This document shows positions 1 through 9,488 of a stretch of 39,532 bases of DNA, piece after piece. The position numbers and the translations under genes are program-made. The DNA is from a virus. Position 1 is the first letter of the stretch. The number at the start of each line of letters is the position of its first letter. The DNA lies in IMG/VR virus record IMGVR_UViG_3300009420_000029, positions 1-39,532 of that record; one strand, given 5' to 3'. A model generated the notes under the pieces. That model saw nothing but the letters and a program-made list of their open reading frames with translations. It did not search any database and was not told the origin of the DNA.

Positions 1-1
1 C

Positions 2-1393
2 GACTGGAAGAACACGGGCGACAATTCATACGACGGAGAGAAACTTAAACTCCTCGTCCACGACGAATCAGGCAAATGGGAGAGGCCGGACAACATCCTC
101 AACAACTGGCGTGTTACGAAGACGTGCCTCAGGCTCGGAGCAAGAATAGTTGGTAAATGCATGATGGGTTCAACCTCTAATGCAATTAAAAAAGGTGGCG
201 GGAATTTTAAAAAACTATATTATGATTCAGACGTCAACAAGCGAAACCGCAATGGGCAGACTGCTAGTGGATTATATTCTTTGTTCATACCTATGGAATG
301 GAACTACGAAGGATTCATTGATAAATATGGACTTCCTGTCTTCGATAATCCTGAAAAGCCAATTGAAGGAATCGACGGGGAACTTATCTATTCTGGAGTT
401 ATCGAGCATTGGGAGAATGAAGCAGATGGACTTAGAGATAACAACGACGGATTAAATGAATACTACAGACAGTTCCCAAGAACAGAGAAACATGCTTTTA
501 GAGATGAAATAGCAAAGTCTTTATTTAATCTTAATAAGATATATGAGCAAACTGATTTCAACGAAGACTTAAACAAAGAGGGTTATGTAACTACCGGTTC
601 GTTTAATTGGAAGAATGGAGTTAAAGATTCTGAAGTACAATTCTCTCCAAATAAAAATGGTAGATTTAGACTATCTTGGATACCTCCAGTAGGTATGCAA
701 AATAATATTATTGTTAAAAATGGAATAAAATACCCTGGCAATAAAGACATGGGTGCTTTTGGTTGTGATAGTTATGACATTAGCGGTACTACCGATGGTA
801 GTGGTTCAAATGGGGCACTACACGGGTTGACAGCATATAGTATGCTTGCTGAGGTCCCCTCGAGTCAATTCTTTTTAGAATATGTCGCAAGACCACAAAC
901 TGCAGAAATATTTTTTGAAGACGTGCTTATGGCTATGATATTTTATGGTATGCCAATATTAGCAGAAAACAACAAACCAAGATTATTATATCATATTAAA
1001 AGAAGAGGTTACCGAGGATATTCCATGAATAGACCTGACAAATCTCAAAACAAATTATCAGTAACTGAAAAAGAATTAGGTGGTATACCTAACTCTTCAG
1101 AGGATATAAAACAAGCACACGCTGCAGCAATAGAAAGCTACATAGAAGATCATGTAGGCTTAAAGGCTGATGGTAACTATGGCAAAATGTATTTTCAAAG
1201 AACACTTGAGGATTGGGCTGGGTTTGATATAAACAATAGAACAAAGTTTGATGCATCTATAAGTTCAGGTTTAGCTATAATGGCTTGCCAAAGACACTTG
1301 TATGCATCTAAGTCTAAACGAGAAGTTAAGAAGATTGATTTTGGCTTTTCAAAATATAGTAATAACGGAACAAATAGTAAAATACTAAAATAA
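2..1393 (+). CDS. terL: Terminase large subunit, C-terminal part (partial at left edge)
   Basis: The reading frame is open from the first bases of the window, so the gene begins upstream; the first in-frame ATG at 161 is internal. The visible 463 residues hold the end of the ATPase domain (KCMMGSTSNA, like the coupling motif of phage terminases) and the RNase H-like nuclease domain. Candidate acidic metal ligands sit in FGCDSYDISG, in ILAENN and near the end in KFDASISS. TerL drives ATP-dependent packaging of DNA into the procapsid through the portal and cuts concatemers. The portal gene starts one base after its stop, which supports the call. The Walker A and B motifs must lie outside the window. 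The first ~140 bases are about 54% GC, clearly above the rest of the gene. Family assignment is confident; the exact clade is not. Confidence 0.9.
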   Translation, partial: DWKNTGDNSYDGEKLKLLVHDESGKWERPDNILNNWRVTKTCLRLGARIVGKCMMGSTSNAIKKGGGNFKKLYYDSDVNKRNRNGQTASGLYSLFIPMEWNYEGFIDKYGLPVFDNPEKPIEGIDGELIYSGVIEHWENEADGLRDNNDGLNEYYRQFPRTEKHAFRDEIAKSLFNLNKIYEQTDFNEDLNKEGYVTTGSFNWKNGVKDSEVQFSPNKNGRFRLSWIPPVGMQNNIIVKNGIKYPGNKDMGAFGCDSYDISGTTDGSGSNGALHGLTAYSMLAEVPSSQFFLEYVARPQTAEIFFEDVLMAMIFYGMPILAENNKPRLLYHIKRRGYRGYSMNRPDKSQNKLSVTEKELGGIPNSSEDIKQAHAAAIESYIEDHVGLKADGNYGKMYFQRTLEDWAGFDINNRTKFDASISSGLAIMACQRHLYASKSKREVKKIDFGFSKYSNNGTNSKILK

Positions 1394-1394
1394 C

Positions 1395-3785
1395 ATGGCA
1401 GAAGCTAAAGTATCTACCCAATTCCCCAGCCAGACTGTGAAGGACTCTATAAAAAAGAGTAAAGAATACGGACTGGAAGTGGCGAGAGGTATACAAAACG
1501 AATGGTTCAAGAGAAACTCTGGATCTGGTCGTTTTGTACAGAACCAGAAGGAATTCCACAAATTAAGGCTTTATGCTAGAGGTGAGCAATCAATTCAAAA
1601 ATACAAAGACGAATTTTCAGTTAATGGAGACTTGTCTTATTTGAACTTAGATTGGAAGCCTGTGCCTATTATACCTAAATTTGTTGATATTGTAGTTAAC
1701 GGTATGCAAGATAGACTTTTTACTATAAAAGCTTTTGCTCAAGATCCTACATCTATAGAAGAAAGAACAAAATTTGTTGAAGGTATACAAGAAGATATAT
1801 CTGCGAAAGCATATATAGATCAAGTTAAATCAGAACTAAATATTGATATACGTAACAACACATCTAAAGAAACTCCTAAAACTACAGAGGAGTTAGAGTT
1901 GTACATGCAAATAGGATATAAGCAGAGCATTGAAATAGCACAGGAGCAAGCTATAGATAATGTGTTTAAACGTAATAAATATCAAGAAACTAAAAAACGC
2001 TTAGACTACGATCAAACTGTATTAGGTATATCCTGTGCAAAGCATGGTTTTAACAATACTGATGGAATTGCTATTGAGTATGTTGACCCAGCTAATTTGA
2101 TATATTCTTACACAGATGATCCTAACTTTGAAGATGTTTATTACTTTGGAGAAATTAAGCAAATAAAAGCGAATGAGCTAAAGAAAAAGTTTCCTGGGTT
2201 ATCAGAACAGGAGTTTGAAGATGCTGTAACAAAATCTGGTGATTATAATGCTTTAGATTACACGGTTGACAATAGCTCTGAAAAAGATTCTAATACCCTA
2301 TCTGTTATGTACTTCAATTGGAAGTCATGGGAAAATAGTGTTTACAAAATAAAAGAAACCTCAACCGGCGCAAGCAAGGCTATTAAGAAAGATGATACTT
2401 TCGACCCGCCTAAGGATCAAAGAAATAGATTCGAAAAAGTTGCTCAAGCTAGAGAAGTAATATATGAAGGTGTTATGGTGTTAGGTAGCGGACAGCTACT
2501 TAAGTGGGAAAAAGCGTCTAATATGGTTAGACCAGATTCAAATGTTAATAAGGTAATGATGGATTATGTTGTTAGTGCACCTAGATTATATAAAGGTCGT
2601 ATTGAAAGCTTAGTCAGCAGAATGGTTACTTATGCAGATTTAATTCAGTTAACCCATTTAAAATTACAACAAGTAATACAAAGAATGACCCCATCAGGTG
2701 TCTACCTTGACGCAGATGGTTTATCTGAAATAGATTTAGGAAATGGTACTAACTATAGTCCTCAAGAAGCATTAAATTTATACTTCCAAACAGGTTCTAT
2801 TATTGGTAGGTCAATGACTGTGGATGGCGAGATGAATAGTGGTAAAGTACCTATACAAGAATTACCAGGTGGTGGAGGACAACAATCACAGATGCTTATT
2901 CAAGCTTATAACTACTATCTTAACATGATTCGTGATGTTACTGGGTTAAATGAAGCTCGAGATGGATCTGATCCAGACCCATACGCTTTAGTTGGGGTTC
3001 AAAAATTAGCTGCTGCCAATTCAAACACTGCAACAAGACATATATTACAAAGTTCTTTATTTATAACAGCTACAATAGCTGAAGCAATATCTATAAGAAT
3101 AAAAGATGTTTTAGAATATCATCCACAAAGGGATTTAATGATCGCTAGTATTGGTAGGTTTAGTGTTGGAGCGTTGAAGGAAATTCAGAACCTACATATA
3201 CACGATTTTGGAATTTTCTTAGAACTAGATCCTGATGAAGATGAAAAGCAATTAGTGGAAAATAATATCCAAGTAGCTTTATCAAAAGATCAGATATTCT
3301 TAGAAGATGCAATTGACATTAGACAAATAAAAAATATAAAATTAGCTAATCAGCTTTTAAAATACAGAAGAAATAAAAAGCAAGTTTCAGATCAAGAAAG
3401 AGCCCAAGCTAATATAGCTGCTCAGTCAGAAGCTAATGGTAAAGCAGCTCAAGCTGCGGAGATGGCAAAAGCTCAAGGGGAACAAATTAAAACCCAATCT
3501 AAAATGCAACTTAATGAGGCGCAATCTAACTTTGATATTAAAAAGATGGAAGTTGAAGCCCAAACTAAGAAAGAGCTTATGCAATATGAGTTTGACTTAA
3601 ATGTTAAACTTAAGAAAATGGAATTGGACGCTAAGAAAGATTTAGCTAGAATGAATAACGAACAAATTACAGAAACAGACATAACTAAACAAGTTACAAA
3701 CCCAACTCCAAAAAAATCTTTTGAGTCTAAGGGTAATGACGTTTTAAGTGGTGGATTTGATACAAGTATATTTAATCCAAGATAA
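1395..3785 (+). CDS. Portal protein
   Basis: This 796-residue protein is predicted to form the dodecameric portal through which DNA enters and leaves the capsid. It lies directly after terL and before the scaffold-like and capsid genes, the usual portal position. The segment LDWKPVPIIPKFVDIVVNGM near residues 85-105 is typical of large portals from Bacteroidetes podoviruses and crAss-like phages. The length of about 800 residues also fits that group and is well above a typical lambda-type portal. The last ~130 residues (from about 660) are rich in Lys, Glu, Gln and Ala with heptad-like spacing and probably form the coiled-coil barrel or crown. It starts one base after the terL stop, so the two genes are likely co-translated. 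The call rests on family recall and gene order. Confidence 0.85.
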   Translation: MAEAKVSTQFPSQTVKDSIKKSKEYGLEVARGIQNEWFKRNSGSGRFVQNQKEFHKLRLYARGEQSIQKYKDEFSVNGDLSYLNLDWKPVPIIPKFVDIVVNGMQDRLFTIKAFAQDPTSIEERTKFVEGIQEDISAKAYIDQVKSELNIDIRNNTSKETPKTTEELELYMQIGYKQSIEIAQEQAIDNVFKRNKYQETKKRLDYDQTVLGISCAKHGFNNTDGIAIEYVDPANLIYSYTDDPNFEDVYYFGEIKQIKANELKKKFPGLSEQEFEDAVTKSGDYNALDYTVDNSSEKDSNTLSVMYFNWKSWENSVYKIKETSTGASKAIKKDDTFDPPKDQRNRFEKVAQAREVIYEGVMVLGSGQLLKWEKASNMVRPDSNVNKVMMDYVVSAPRLYKGRIESLVSRMVTYADLIQLTHLKLQQVIQRMTPSGVYLDADGLSEIDLGNGTNYSPQEALNLYFQTGSIIGRSMTVDGEMNSGKVPIQELPGGGGQQSQMLIQAYNYYLNMIRDVTGLNEARDGSDPDPYALVGVQKLAAANSNTATRHILQSSLFITATIAEAISIRIKDVLEYHPQRDLMIASIGRFSVGALKEIQNLHIHDFGIFLELDPDEDEKQLVENNIQVALSKDQIFLEDAIDIRQIKNIKLANQLLKYRRNKKQVSDQERAQANIAAQSEANGKAAQAAEMAKAQGEQIKTQSKMQLNEAQSNFDIKKMEVEAQTKKELMQYEFDLNVKLKKMELDAKKDLARMNNEQITETDITKQVTNPTPKKSFESKGNDVLSGGFDTSIFNPR

Positions 3786-3816
3786 ATTATTATTAACTAT
3801 TATATATTATTAAATT

Positions 3817-4974
3817 ATGAGTGAATGGAAAATTAAAGGTGTTGTAGAAGATACAGAACAAAAATCTTCACAACAAGAGGAACAAGCAGTATTAGATCAA
3901 GCGGTTGAAAAAGGAACAATAACACCTGAGTCAGCCGGACAGGAAGAGGAAATTCCTAAAATAAATCTAAACGAACCTGTACCAGAAGCAGAGCCTCAAC
4001 AAGAAAGTGCTGTAGAAGAGGTAATAGAAGAAAAACCTACTGTTGAAACTGATGAATTTGTTTCAGATTCTCCTTTAGAATTAATTACAGAGGAAATAGA
4101 GTCTGAAGAACTCGAAGCTGTTACTGAAACGGTACAAGAAGAGCAATTACCTCAAGTGACTTTACCTGAAAACGTAGATAAACTAGTAAAGTTTATGGAA
4201 GAAACAGGGGGGTCTGTTGAAGACTACGTTAACCTTAATAAAGATGTTGATTCCATGAAGGAAGGAGACATGCTAAGGGAGTACTATAAACAATCAAAAC
4301 CTTGGGACACTACAGAAATAGAAGAATATCTTGAAGATAACTTTGCTATTGATGAAGACGTTGACGAACCAAGAGAAGTACGCGCTAAGAAAAGAGCGTT
4401 TAAAGAAGAATTATTTAATGCAAAGCGGTTTCTAGAAAACAATAAACAGAAATATTATGCCGACCTCAAGTTGAGAAAGCAACAAGATATTCCAGTTGAG
4501 TACAAAGAAGCTACAGAGTATTACAATAACTATAAAAGTGAAATAGAACAAACTGAGCAAGCTGCCAAAACATTCTTAAAAAAGACAGATGAAGTTTTTA
4601 ATTCTAATTTTAAAGGTTTTGATTTCCAAGTTGGGGACAATAAATACCGATTAAAAGTTAGTAATCAAGAAACAACCAAGACAGAGCAATCTGATCTTAA
4701 CAATTTTCTAAAACCTTTTTTAAATGATAATGGAGAAATGCAAGACGCTACTGGTTACCATAAAGCTTTATTCACTGCTAGAAATGCAGATAAGCTTGCT
4801 GAACATTTTTATGAGCAAGGCCGTGCCGATGCTCTACGCAATTCCGCTAAGGAAGCTAAAAATATCAATATGGACCCACGCCAACAAGGTGTGGTGAAGA
4901 CTAGTGCAGGTCAAAAATTTAAGGTTGTATCGGGTGATTCTAGTTCTAAATTAAAAATGAAACTTAGGAAATAA
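3817..4974 (+). CDS. Probable capsid scaffolding/assembly protein
   Basis: The 385-residue product lies between portal and major capsid genes, where tailed phages keep their scaffold. The first ~120 residues are extremely acidic and rich in Glu, Gln, Pro and Val, and look disordered. The middle (about 130-260) is charged and predicted helical. The C-terminus is basic, ending KLKMKLRK, which is common in scaffolds that contact the capsid protein. No protease motif was seen. By family knowledge such proteins guide procapsid assembly and then leave the shell. Assignment depends on position and composition rather than a recognised domain. Confidence 0.7.
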   Translation: MSEWKIKGVVEDTEQKSSQQEEQAVLDQAVEKGTITPESAGQEEEIPKINLNEPVPEAEPQQESAVEEVIEEKPTVETDEFVSDSPLELITEEIESEELEAVTETVQEEQLPQVTLPENVDKLVKFMEETGGSVEDYVNLNKDVDSMKEGDMLREYYKQSKPWDTTEIEEYLEDNFAIDEDVDEPREVRAKKRAFKEELFNAKRFLENNKQKYYADLKLRKQQDIPVEYKEATEYYNNYKSEIEQTEQAAKTFLKKTDEVFNSNFKGFDFQVGDNKYRLKVSNQETTKTEQSDLNNFLKPFLNDNGEMQDATGYHKALFTARNADKLAEHFYEQGRADALRNSAKEAKNINMDPRQQGVVKTSAGQKFKVVSGDSSSKLKMKLRK

Positions 4975-5003
4975 GTTTTAAAACAAATTAAAAAAATACA
5001 ACT

Positions 5004-6446
5004 ATGGCTTTAACAGGCGGAATTCAAAATTTAATGCCTTCGGCAACGAAAGGATCATTATTCCAAAACAACTACATTACAGACTTTGATTTTACAAAGC
5101 AATTTTTACCAGACGTATACGAAAAAGAAGCTGAGATTTACGGGAACCGTTCTATCTCTTCTTTCTTACGTATGGTGTCTGCTGAAATGCCATCTACTTC
5201 TGACGAAATTCGTTGGGTAGAACAAGGGCGTTTACACACACGTTATGACAACGTTACAATTTCAACTAATGAATTTACAGTAACATTTAGCCCTAACCCT
5301 GATGGAGGCGCTCATGCAGCTTCACTTGCTCCAAACCTTAGAGTTGGACAAACTATTATGGTTCAAGGATTAACTTCTGGAGGTGCTCACACAGGACCTG
5401 TTGCAAAAGGGGTTGTTACAAGCGCAGGTGTTGCTGCTGCAGGTGATACAGGAAAATTTGATGCTGTATGTTATAGCGCTGCTAACTGGGCTGCTGTTAC
5501 TGGAGCTGCATCTTATGCTAAAGCAACTGTTTTAGTTTACGGTTCTGAATTTGCAAAAGGATCAGCTGGTATGGCTGGATCTGTTGATGCAGATTACTCT
5601 TCTTACACTAACAAACCTATCATCTTAAAAGACAACTACGCTATCAGCGGTTCTGACACAGCTCAAATCGGATGGATTGAAGTTGAAGGTGATGGTGGTA
5701 AATCAGGATACTTATGGTACTTAAAGTCTGAGCACGAAACTCGTCAAAGATTTGAAGATTACCTAGAGATGTCTATGGTTGAATCTGTTAAAAAAGCGGC
5801 TGCTTCTACTTTAGGTGCTGGCTATTCTGGATCTGAAGGTTTCTTCGCTGCTCTTGAAGCACGTGGGAATGTTTACACTGATCTTGCTACTGACCTTAAG
5901 GGTGGTGGAACTCCAACATTAGCTGGATTCGACGTTGTTCTTAAGCAATTAGACAAGAATGGTGCAATTGAAGAAAACATGATCTACTCTAACAGAGATC
6001 TTTCTTTAGCAATTGATGATTCTTTAGCTGCTCAAAATTCTTACGGAGCTGGTGGTACTTCTTATGGGGTATTCAACAATGAAGAAGATATGGCAATCAA
6101 CTTAGGCTTCACAGGTTTCCGTAGAGGATCTTACGATTTCTACAAAACTGACTGGAAATACCTAAACGATCATGCTACAAGAGGTGGTTTCGGAGATGTT
6201 GAAGGAGCTATAATTCCTGCAGGAACGTCTACAGTATATGATCAAGACCTTGGTAAAAACATCAAGCGTCCATTCTTACACGTACGTTACCGTTCTTCTG
6301 AGACTGATGATAGAAAACTAAAAACTTGGTTAACTGGATCTGTTGGTGGTGCTTACACTTCTGACGTTGACGAAATGCGAGTTAACTTTTTATCTGAAAG
6401 AGCTCTTATTACACAAGGAGCAAACAACTTCTTCTTATTGAAGTAG
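5004..6446 (+). CDS. Major capsid protein
   Basis: A 480-residue protein predicted to build the icosahedral shell (HK97 fold by family inference). The N-terminal region contains FLPDVYEKEAEIYGNRSISS and SDEIRWVEQGRLH, patterns seen in capsid proteins of Bacteroidetes podoviruses. The middle (about 90-230) is Gly/Ala-rich and may be an inserted surface domain. The C-terminal part has SERALITQGANNFFLLK, a typical capsid ending. The gene uses more C-ending and otherwise regular codons than its neighbours, as expected for the most abundant virion protein. It is followed at once by a strong hairpin, so its transcript level may differ from that of downstream genes. Confidence 0.85.
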   Translation: MALTGGIQNLMPSATKGSLFQNNYITDFDFTKQFLPDVYEKEAEIYGNRSISSFLRMVSAEMPSTSDEIRWVEQGRLHTRYDNVTISTNEFTVTFSPNPDGGAHAASLAPNLRVGQTIMVQGLTSGGAHTGPVAKGVVTSAGVAAAGDTGKFDAVCYSAANWAAVTGAASYAKATVLVYGSEFAKGSAGMAGSVDADYSSYTNKPIILKDNYAISGSDTAQIGWIEVEGDGGKSGYLWYLKSEHETRQRFEDYLEMSMVESVKKAAASTLGAGYSGSEGFFAALEARGNVYTDLATDLKGGGTPTLAGFDVVLKQLDKNGAIEENMIYSNRDLSLAIDDSLAAQNSYGAGGTSYGVFNNEEDMAINLGFTGFRRGSYDFYKTDWKYLNDHATRGGFGDVEGAIIPAGTSTVYDQDLGKNIKRPFLHVRYRSSETDDRKLKTWLTGSVGGAYTSDVDEMRVNFLSERALITQGANNFFLLK

Positions 6447-6461
6447 TAGATTAATTAATAT

Positions 6462-6490
6462 AGCCTCCGCTTTGGCGGGGGTTATTTTAT
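6462..6490 (+). terminator. Hairpin terminator after the capsid gene
   Basis: A 9-bp stem (6462-6470 pairing with 6475-6483, including two G-T wobbles) closes on a TTTG tetraloop and is followed by a short T-rich run (ATTTTAT). It sits 15 bases after the capsid stop. Because the next gene is co-directional, this is probably a partial terminator that raises capsid transcript relative to tail genes. Confidence 0.65.
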
Positions 6491-6506
6491 CTTATTAAAT
6501 TATATT

Positions 6507-7232
6507 ATGAAAAACTGGGAAATTAAAGATAGATCTTATATCTTAAGAAATGGTGCATCACCATTAACACATAAAATTAGAAGTGCAAATATATTGTACT
6601 TTAATGAAAAGACTGGCGTAAACAGAGAAATTAGATACGCTAAAAATCAAAAATCATTATTTGTAGATGAACAAGATTCATTTGCACAGCTTGAGCATGT
6701 TATATTCCAAGACGGGACTTTATTTGTTCCAAGAAATAATCCTCTATTACAGCAATTACTATCTTTATACCATCCGGGTAGAGTAGATGTTTTTGAAGAA
6801 GTAGATCAAATGCAAGAAGCTGTAGACGATATTGATGTTATAGAATTAGAATTAGAAGCATTGAAATTGGTACAAGATTTAGATATTGAGCACTTAGAGG
6901 CTATACTAAGAACTGAATTAGGGTCTGAAGTTACTAAAATGTCTTCCAAAGAAATAAAAAGAGATTGTTATCTATTTGCTAGAAACAACCCTGCACTATT
7001 CCTTGAACTAGCTAATGATGAAGATATAAAACTTCGTAACTTAGCTAATAGAGCTGTAGAGGCAAATATTGTTTCTTTAACTGATGATAATACAACATTC
7101 AAATGGGCATCAAGTGGTAAAAAGTTATTAACTGTACCATTTGAAGAACATCCTTATGGGGCATTCGCTAGATTCTTAAAAACAGATGACGGGGTGACCA
7201 TTATGAAAGCAATTACTAAAAAGCTTTCGTAA
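6507..7232 (+). CDS. Putative virion-associated protein, function unknown
   Basis: The 241-residue product is not recognised with confidence. It starts MKNWEIKDRSYILRNG and has a mixed alpha/beta N-terminal half (about 1-95) followed by an acidic helical segment (about 97-150) rich in Glu, Leu and Asp. It has no signal peptide, membrane segment or catalytic motif that I can see. Its place between the capsid protein and the two connector-like proteins suggests a head or neck component such as a decoration, plug or completion protein. It lies between two hairpins (6462-6490 and 7242-7269), so its expression may be set separately from its neighbours. Confidence 0.5.
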   Translation: MKNWEIKDRSYILRNGASPLTHKIRSANILYFNEKTGVNREIRYAKNQKSLFVDEQDSFAQLEHVIFQDGTLFVPRNNPLLQQLLSLYHPGRVDVFEEVDQMQEAVDDIDVIELELEALKLVQDLDIEHLEAILRTELGSEVTKMSSKEIKRDCYLFARNNPALFLELANDEDIKLRNLANRAVEANIVSLTDDNTTFKWASSGKKLLTVPFEEHPYGAFARFLKTDDGVTIMKAITKKLS

Positions 7233-7241
7233 AAAACACTA

Positions 7242-7269
7242 GGTTATGGTTATTCGTTTAACCATAACC
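7242..7269 (+). terminator. Perfect 11-bp hairpin without a T tract
   Basis: GGTTATGGTTA (7242-7252) pairs exactly with TAACCATAACC (7259-7269) around a TTCGTT loop, 9 bases after a stop codon and 22 bases before the next start. No run of T follows the stem, so it may be an RNA processing or stability element, a weak terminator, or a palindromic protein-binding site rather than a standard terminator. Confidence 0.5.
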
Positions 7270-7291
7270 AACTAATAAATAAACGATATAA

Positions 7292-8542
7292 ATGGTAAGT
7301 ATAGACAATGTTTACAAAACAGTATTAACAATACTAAACAAAGAAAAACGCGGGTATGTAACACCTAGAGAGTTTAACGACTATGCTAGACAAGCCCAGC
7401 TTGAAATATTTGAATCCTATTTTTCTGGAGTTAATAGATCTTTGTCTAACAACTCAGATTACTCTGATACTAAGAGAAATGTTGAAGAAAAGATTTCTTT
7501 TTTAGAAAATGAGGCAACTATAGCAACAGGCTCTTTTACTAACGCCTCAGGGGTAACAACAAGCGACTATTTTGCATATCCTAGTGATTTTTACCGTTTA
7601 AGTGTAGTTTCTGCAATAGAACTCGCAGATGATGCAGTAGCAGCAATCCCAGCTCAAACCGCTGTGAATCCAACCCCAGCTTTTGAGTTTCAAGGTTTTA
7701 CGGCATCCTCCAGTTACTGGGATGGTACTACGGCGGCTGGTGGAGATCTATCAACAAGCACTATTGATCTTAGTTCAGATCCTTTTGGTAATGGAGCTGG
7801 TTTAATAGCAGGTTTTTCGGTAGGTTCAGTTGGTAGCACAGCTTTTAGAACTAAATATCCATTACTCCCCACGCAAGCCACCGGTAATGATGTAACAACT
7901 TTTGGATCAAATGTTCAAACTTTTGTTTTTGAATGGAGCAACGGGGCTACTATAACTTTTACACAAACAGGTGTAATAAATATTAACCAAAGTGTTGGAA
8001 TTGATAGTTTTAGGCTTTATCTTGGGAAAACTACTGCTCCGAGTGTTGGTGGTGGAACTTATTTTGGAACTGAACTGCAGTACGTTTCTGGCTCAGGAAC
8101 AATAACAGCTGGAGATAACTTAATAATTGTAGACTCTATACCGGCTATACCGGCTACAACTAGTGGGCACCAATTTATTGAAGAAATATCAAATAAAAAA
8201 TTCTTATTTGTAAATAAATCTCCTTTTACAAAACCTTCGATAACAAGCCCGGTATACCTAACGCATGAAAATGGATTAGTAATCAAACCAACAGGTATAC
8301 CTAATGTAAGTGTTAGTTACGTTAGAAAACCATCTGAGCCTCAATGGGTAGGTGGTACTGCTAATGGACAGATTATAGTAAATACTTCTGGTGTTGGATT
8401 TAAAAACTTTGAGTTACATCCTTCAGAAGAAACTGAATTAGTAGCTAAAATACTTACTTTTGCTGGAGTTACATTAAGAGCGCCTGACTTAGTACAAGCT
8501 ACGGCACAGAAAGAATCACAAATAATACAATCTGAACAATAA
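7292..8542 (+). CDS. Head-tail connector (ring)-like protein with an inserted domain
   Basis: The N-terminal ~60 residues (NKEKRGYVTPREFNDYARQA) resemble connector or ring proteins of Bacteroidetes podoviruses. The C-terminal part (about 292-416) carries EEISNKKFLFVN and VSYVRKPSEPQWVG, which belong to the same family pattern by recall. Between them, about residues 118-288, is a Ser/Thr/Gly-rich beta segment bounded on both sides by an AIPA motif; it looks like an insertion. The protein would sit below the portal and start the tail. Its stop overlaps the next start as TAATG, which suggests stoichiometric coupling of the two connector proteins. Confidence 0.65.
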   Translation: MVSIDNVYKTVLTILNKEKRGYVTPREFNDYARQAQLEIFESYFSGVNRSLSNNSDYSDTKRNVEEKISFLENEATIATGSFTNASGVTTSDYFAYPSDFYRLSVVSAIELADDAVAAIPAQTAVNPTPAFEFQGFTASSSYWDGTTAAGGDLSTSTIDLSSDPFGNGAGLIAGFSVGSVGSTAFRTKYPLLPTQATGNDVTTFGSNVQTFVFEWSNGATITFTQTGVININQSVGIDSFRLYLGKTTAPSVGGGTYFGTELQYVSGSGTITAGDNLIIVDSIPAIPATTSGHQFIEEISNKKFLFVNKSPFTKPSITSPVYLTHENGLVIKPTGIPNVSVSYVRKPSEPQWVGGTANGQIIVNTSGVGFKNFELHPSEETELVAKILTFAGVTLRAPDLVQATAQKESQIIQSEQ

Positions 8543-9483
8543 TGGCAGAATTAAAAACAAAATATAGCGAACAAAACTATTACGCGAAGTTTGAAAACGA
8601 CGCAGCTAATATACCCACAGATTTTAAAGGTTTGGGGTATTACAGCCGTACAAGTGTAGCTGACATAGTAAACTCTTTTATTATCGCTTATATAGGTGAA
8701 GATAAAGCGTTAACCAAAGTTCCTAAATTTGAAATTGAATTTTGGGCACAAAGGGGGTTACAAGAGTTTAGTTATGATACACTACATTCAGAAAAAGCTA
8801 TTGAAATTGAATTAGGTGATGCGGGTCAAGTTGCGTTACCTCAGGACTATGTAAATTGTTCTAAGATAACCGTGACAACTGCAGATGGGGTACAAAAGCT
8901 TTTACTTCCATATACTAAAACAGGTAACCCAACAGCACCTTCACAAGACTCAGCTGGGGATTTTATTTATGATAGTGCTGGTAAAGCTAATTTAGCAGAT
9001 AGTTCTGTAACTATAGCTAGGTATCAAGCGGCTAGAGCTGACAGCATAAACGCATCAGATTATTACAATAGTAATTACAACGAAGAAAATTTTACTTACT
9101 ATAATAATAGATTTGGACTTAATCCAGCTGATAGCAGTACTGTAGGAACATATTTTATAGATACAGTTAGTGGGGTTATTTTCTTTGATAGCTCTGTTAA
9201 AGGCGTTACAGACAGTGTGGTTACACTTCACTATATATCTGATGGTTTAGCAGCTAGTGACGACTTAAACCTCATATACGTGCCTAAACTAGCCGAGGAT
9301 GCTATGTACGCATATATACTTTATAATTTAGCAAAAGTAAGACCTTCAGTGGGGCAAATGATTTCTTTATACAAAAAAGAAGCAAGTGCTAAGCTAAGAA
9401 ATACTAAGATTAGACTTAGTAATTACAAGTCAGAAGAAATGGCTCAAGTGCTAAGAGGAAAATCTAAATGGATTAAGCACTAA
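8542..9483 (+). CDS. Head-tail connector/tail tubular-like protein
   Basis: The 313-residue product contains EFWAQRGLQEFSYDTLH (about 66-82) followed by a beta segment, VALPQDYVNCSKI. This arrangement is typical of P22 gp4-like and crAss-like ring proteins that extend the portal. The C-terminal helices (about 255-313) are basic and end GKSKWIKH. The middle (about 130-220) is rich in Ser, Asp, Ala and Tyr and may be a surface loop. It is translationally coupled to the preceding connector gene. No enzymatic motif is apparent. The structural role is well supported by order, the precise ring assignment less so. Confidence 0.7.
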   Translation: MAELKTKYSEQNYYAKFENDAANIPTDFKGLGYYSRTSVADIVNSFIIAYIGEDKALTKVPKFEIEFWAQRGLQEFSYDTLHSEKAIEIELGDAGQVALPQDYVNCSKITVTTADGVQKLLLPYTKTGNPTAPSQDSAGDFIYDSAGKANLADSSVTIARYQAARADSINASDYYNSNYNEENFTYYNNRFGLNPADSSTVGTYFIDTVSGVIFFDSSVKGVTDSVVTLHYISDGLAASDDLNLIYVPKLAEDAMYAYILYNLAKVRPSVGQMISLYKKEASAKLRNTKIRLSNYKSEEMAQVLRGKSKWIKH

Positions 9484-9488
9484 AAAAA

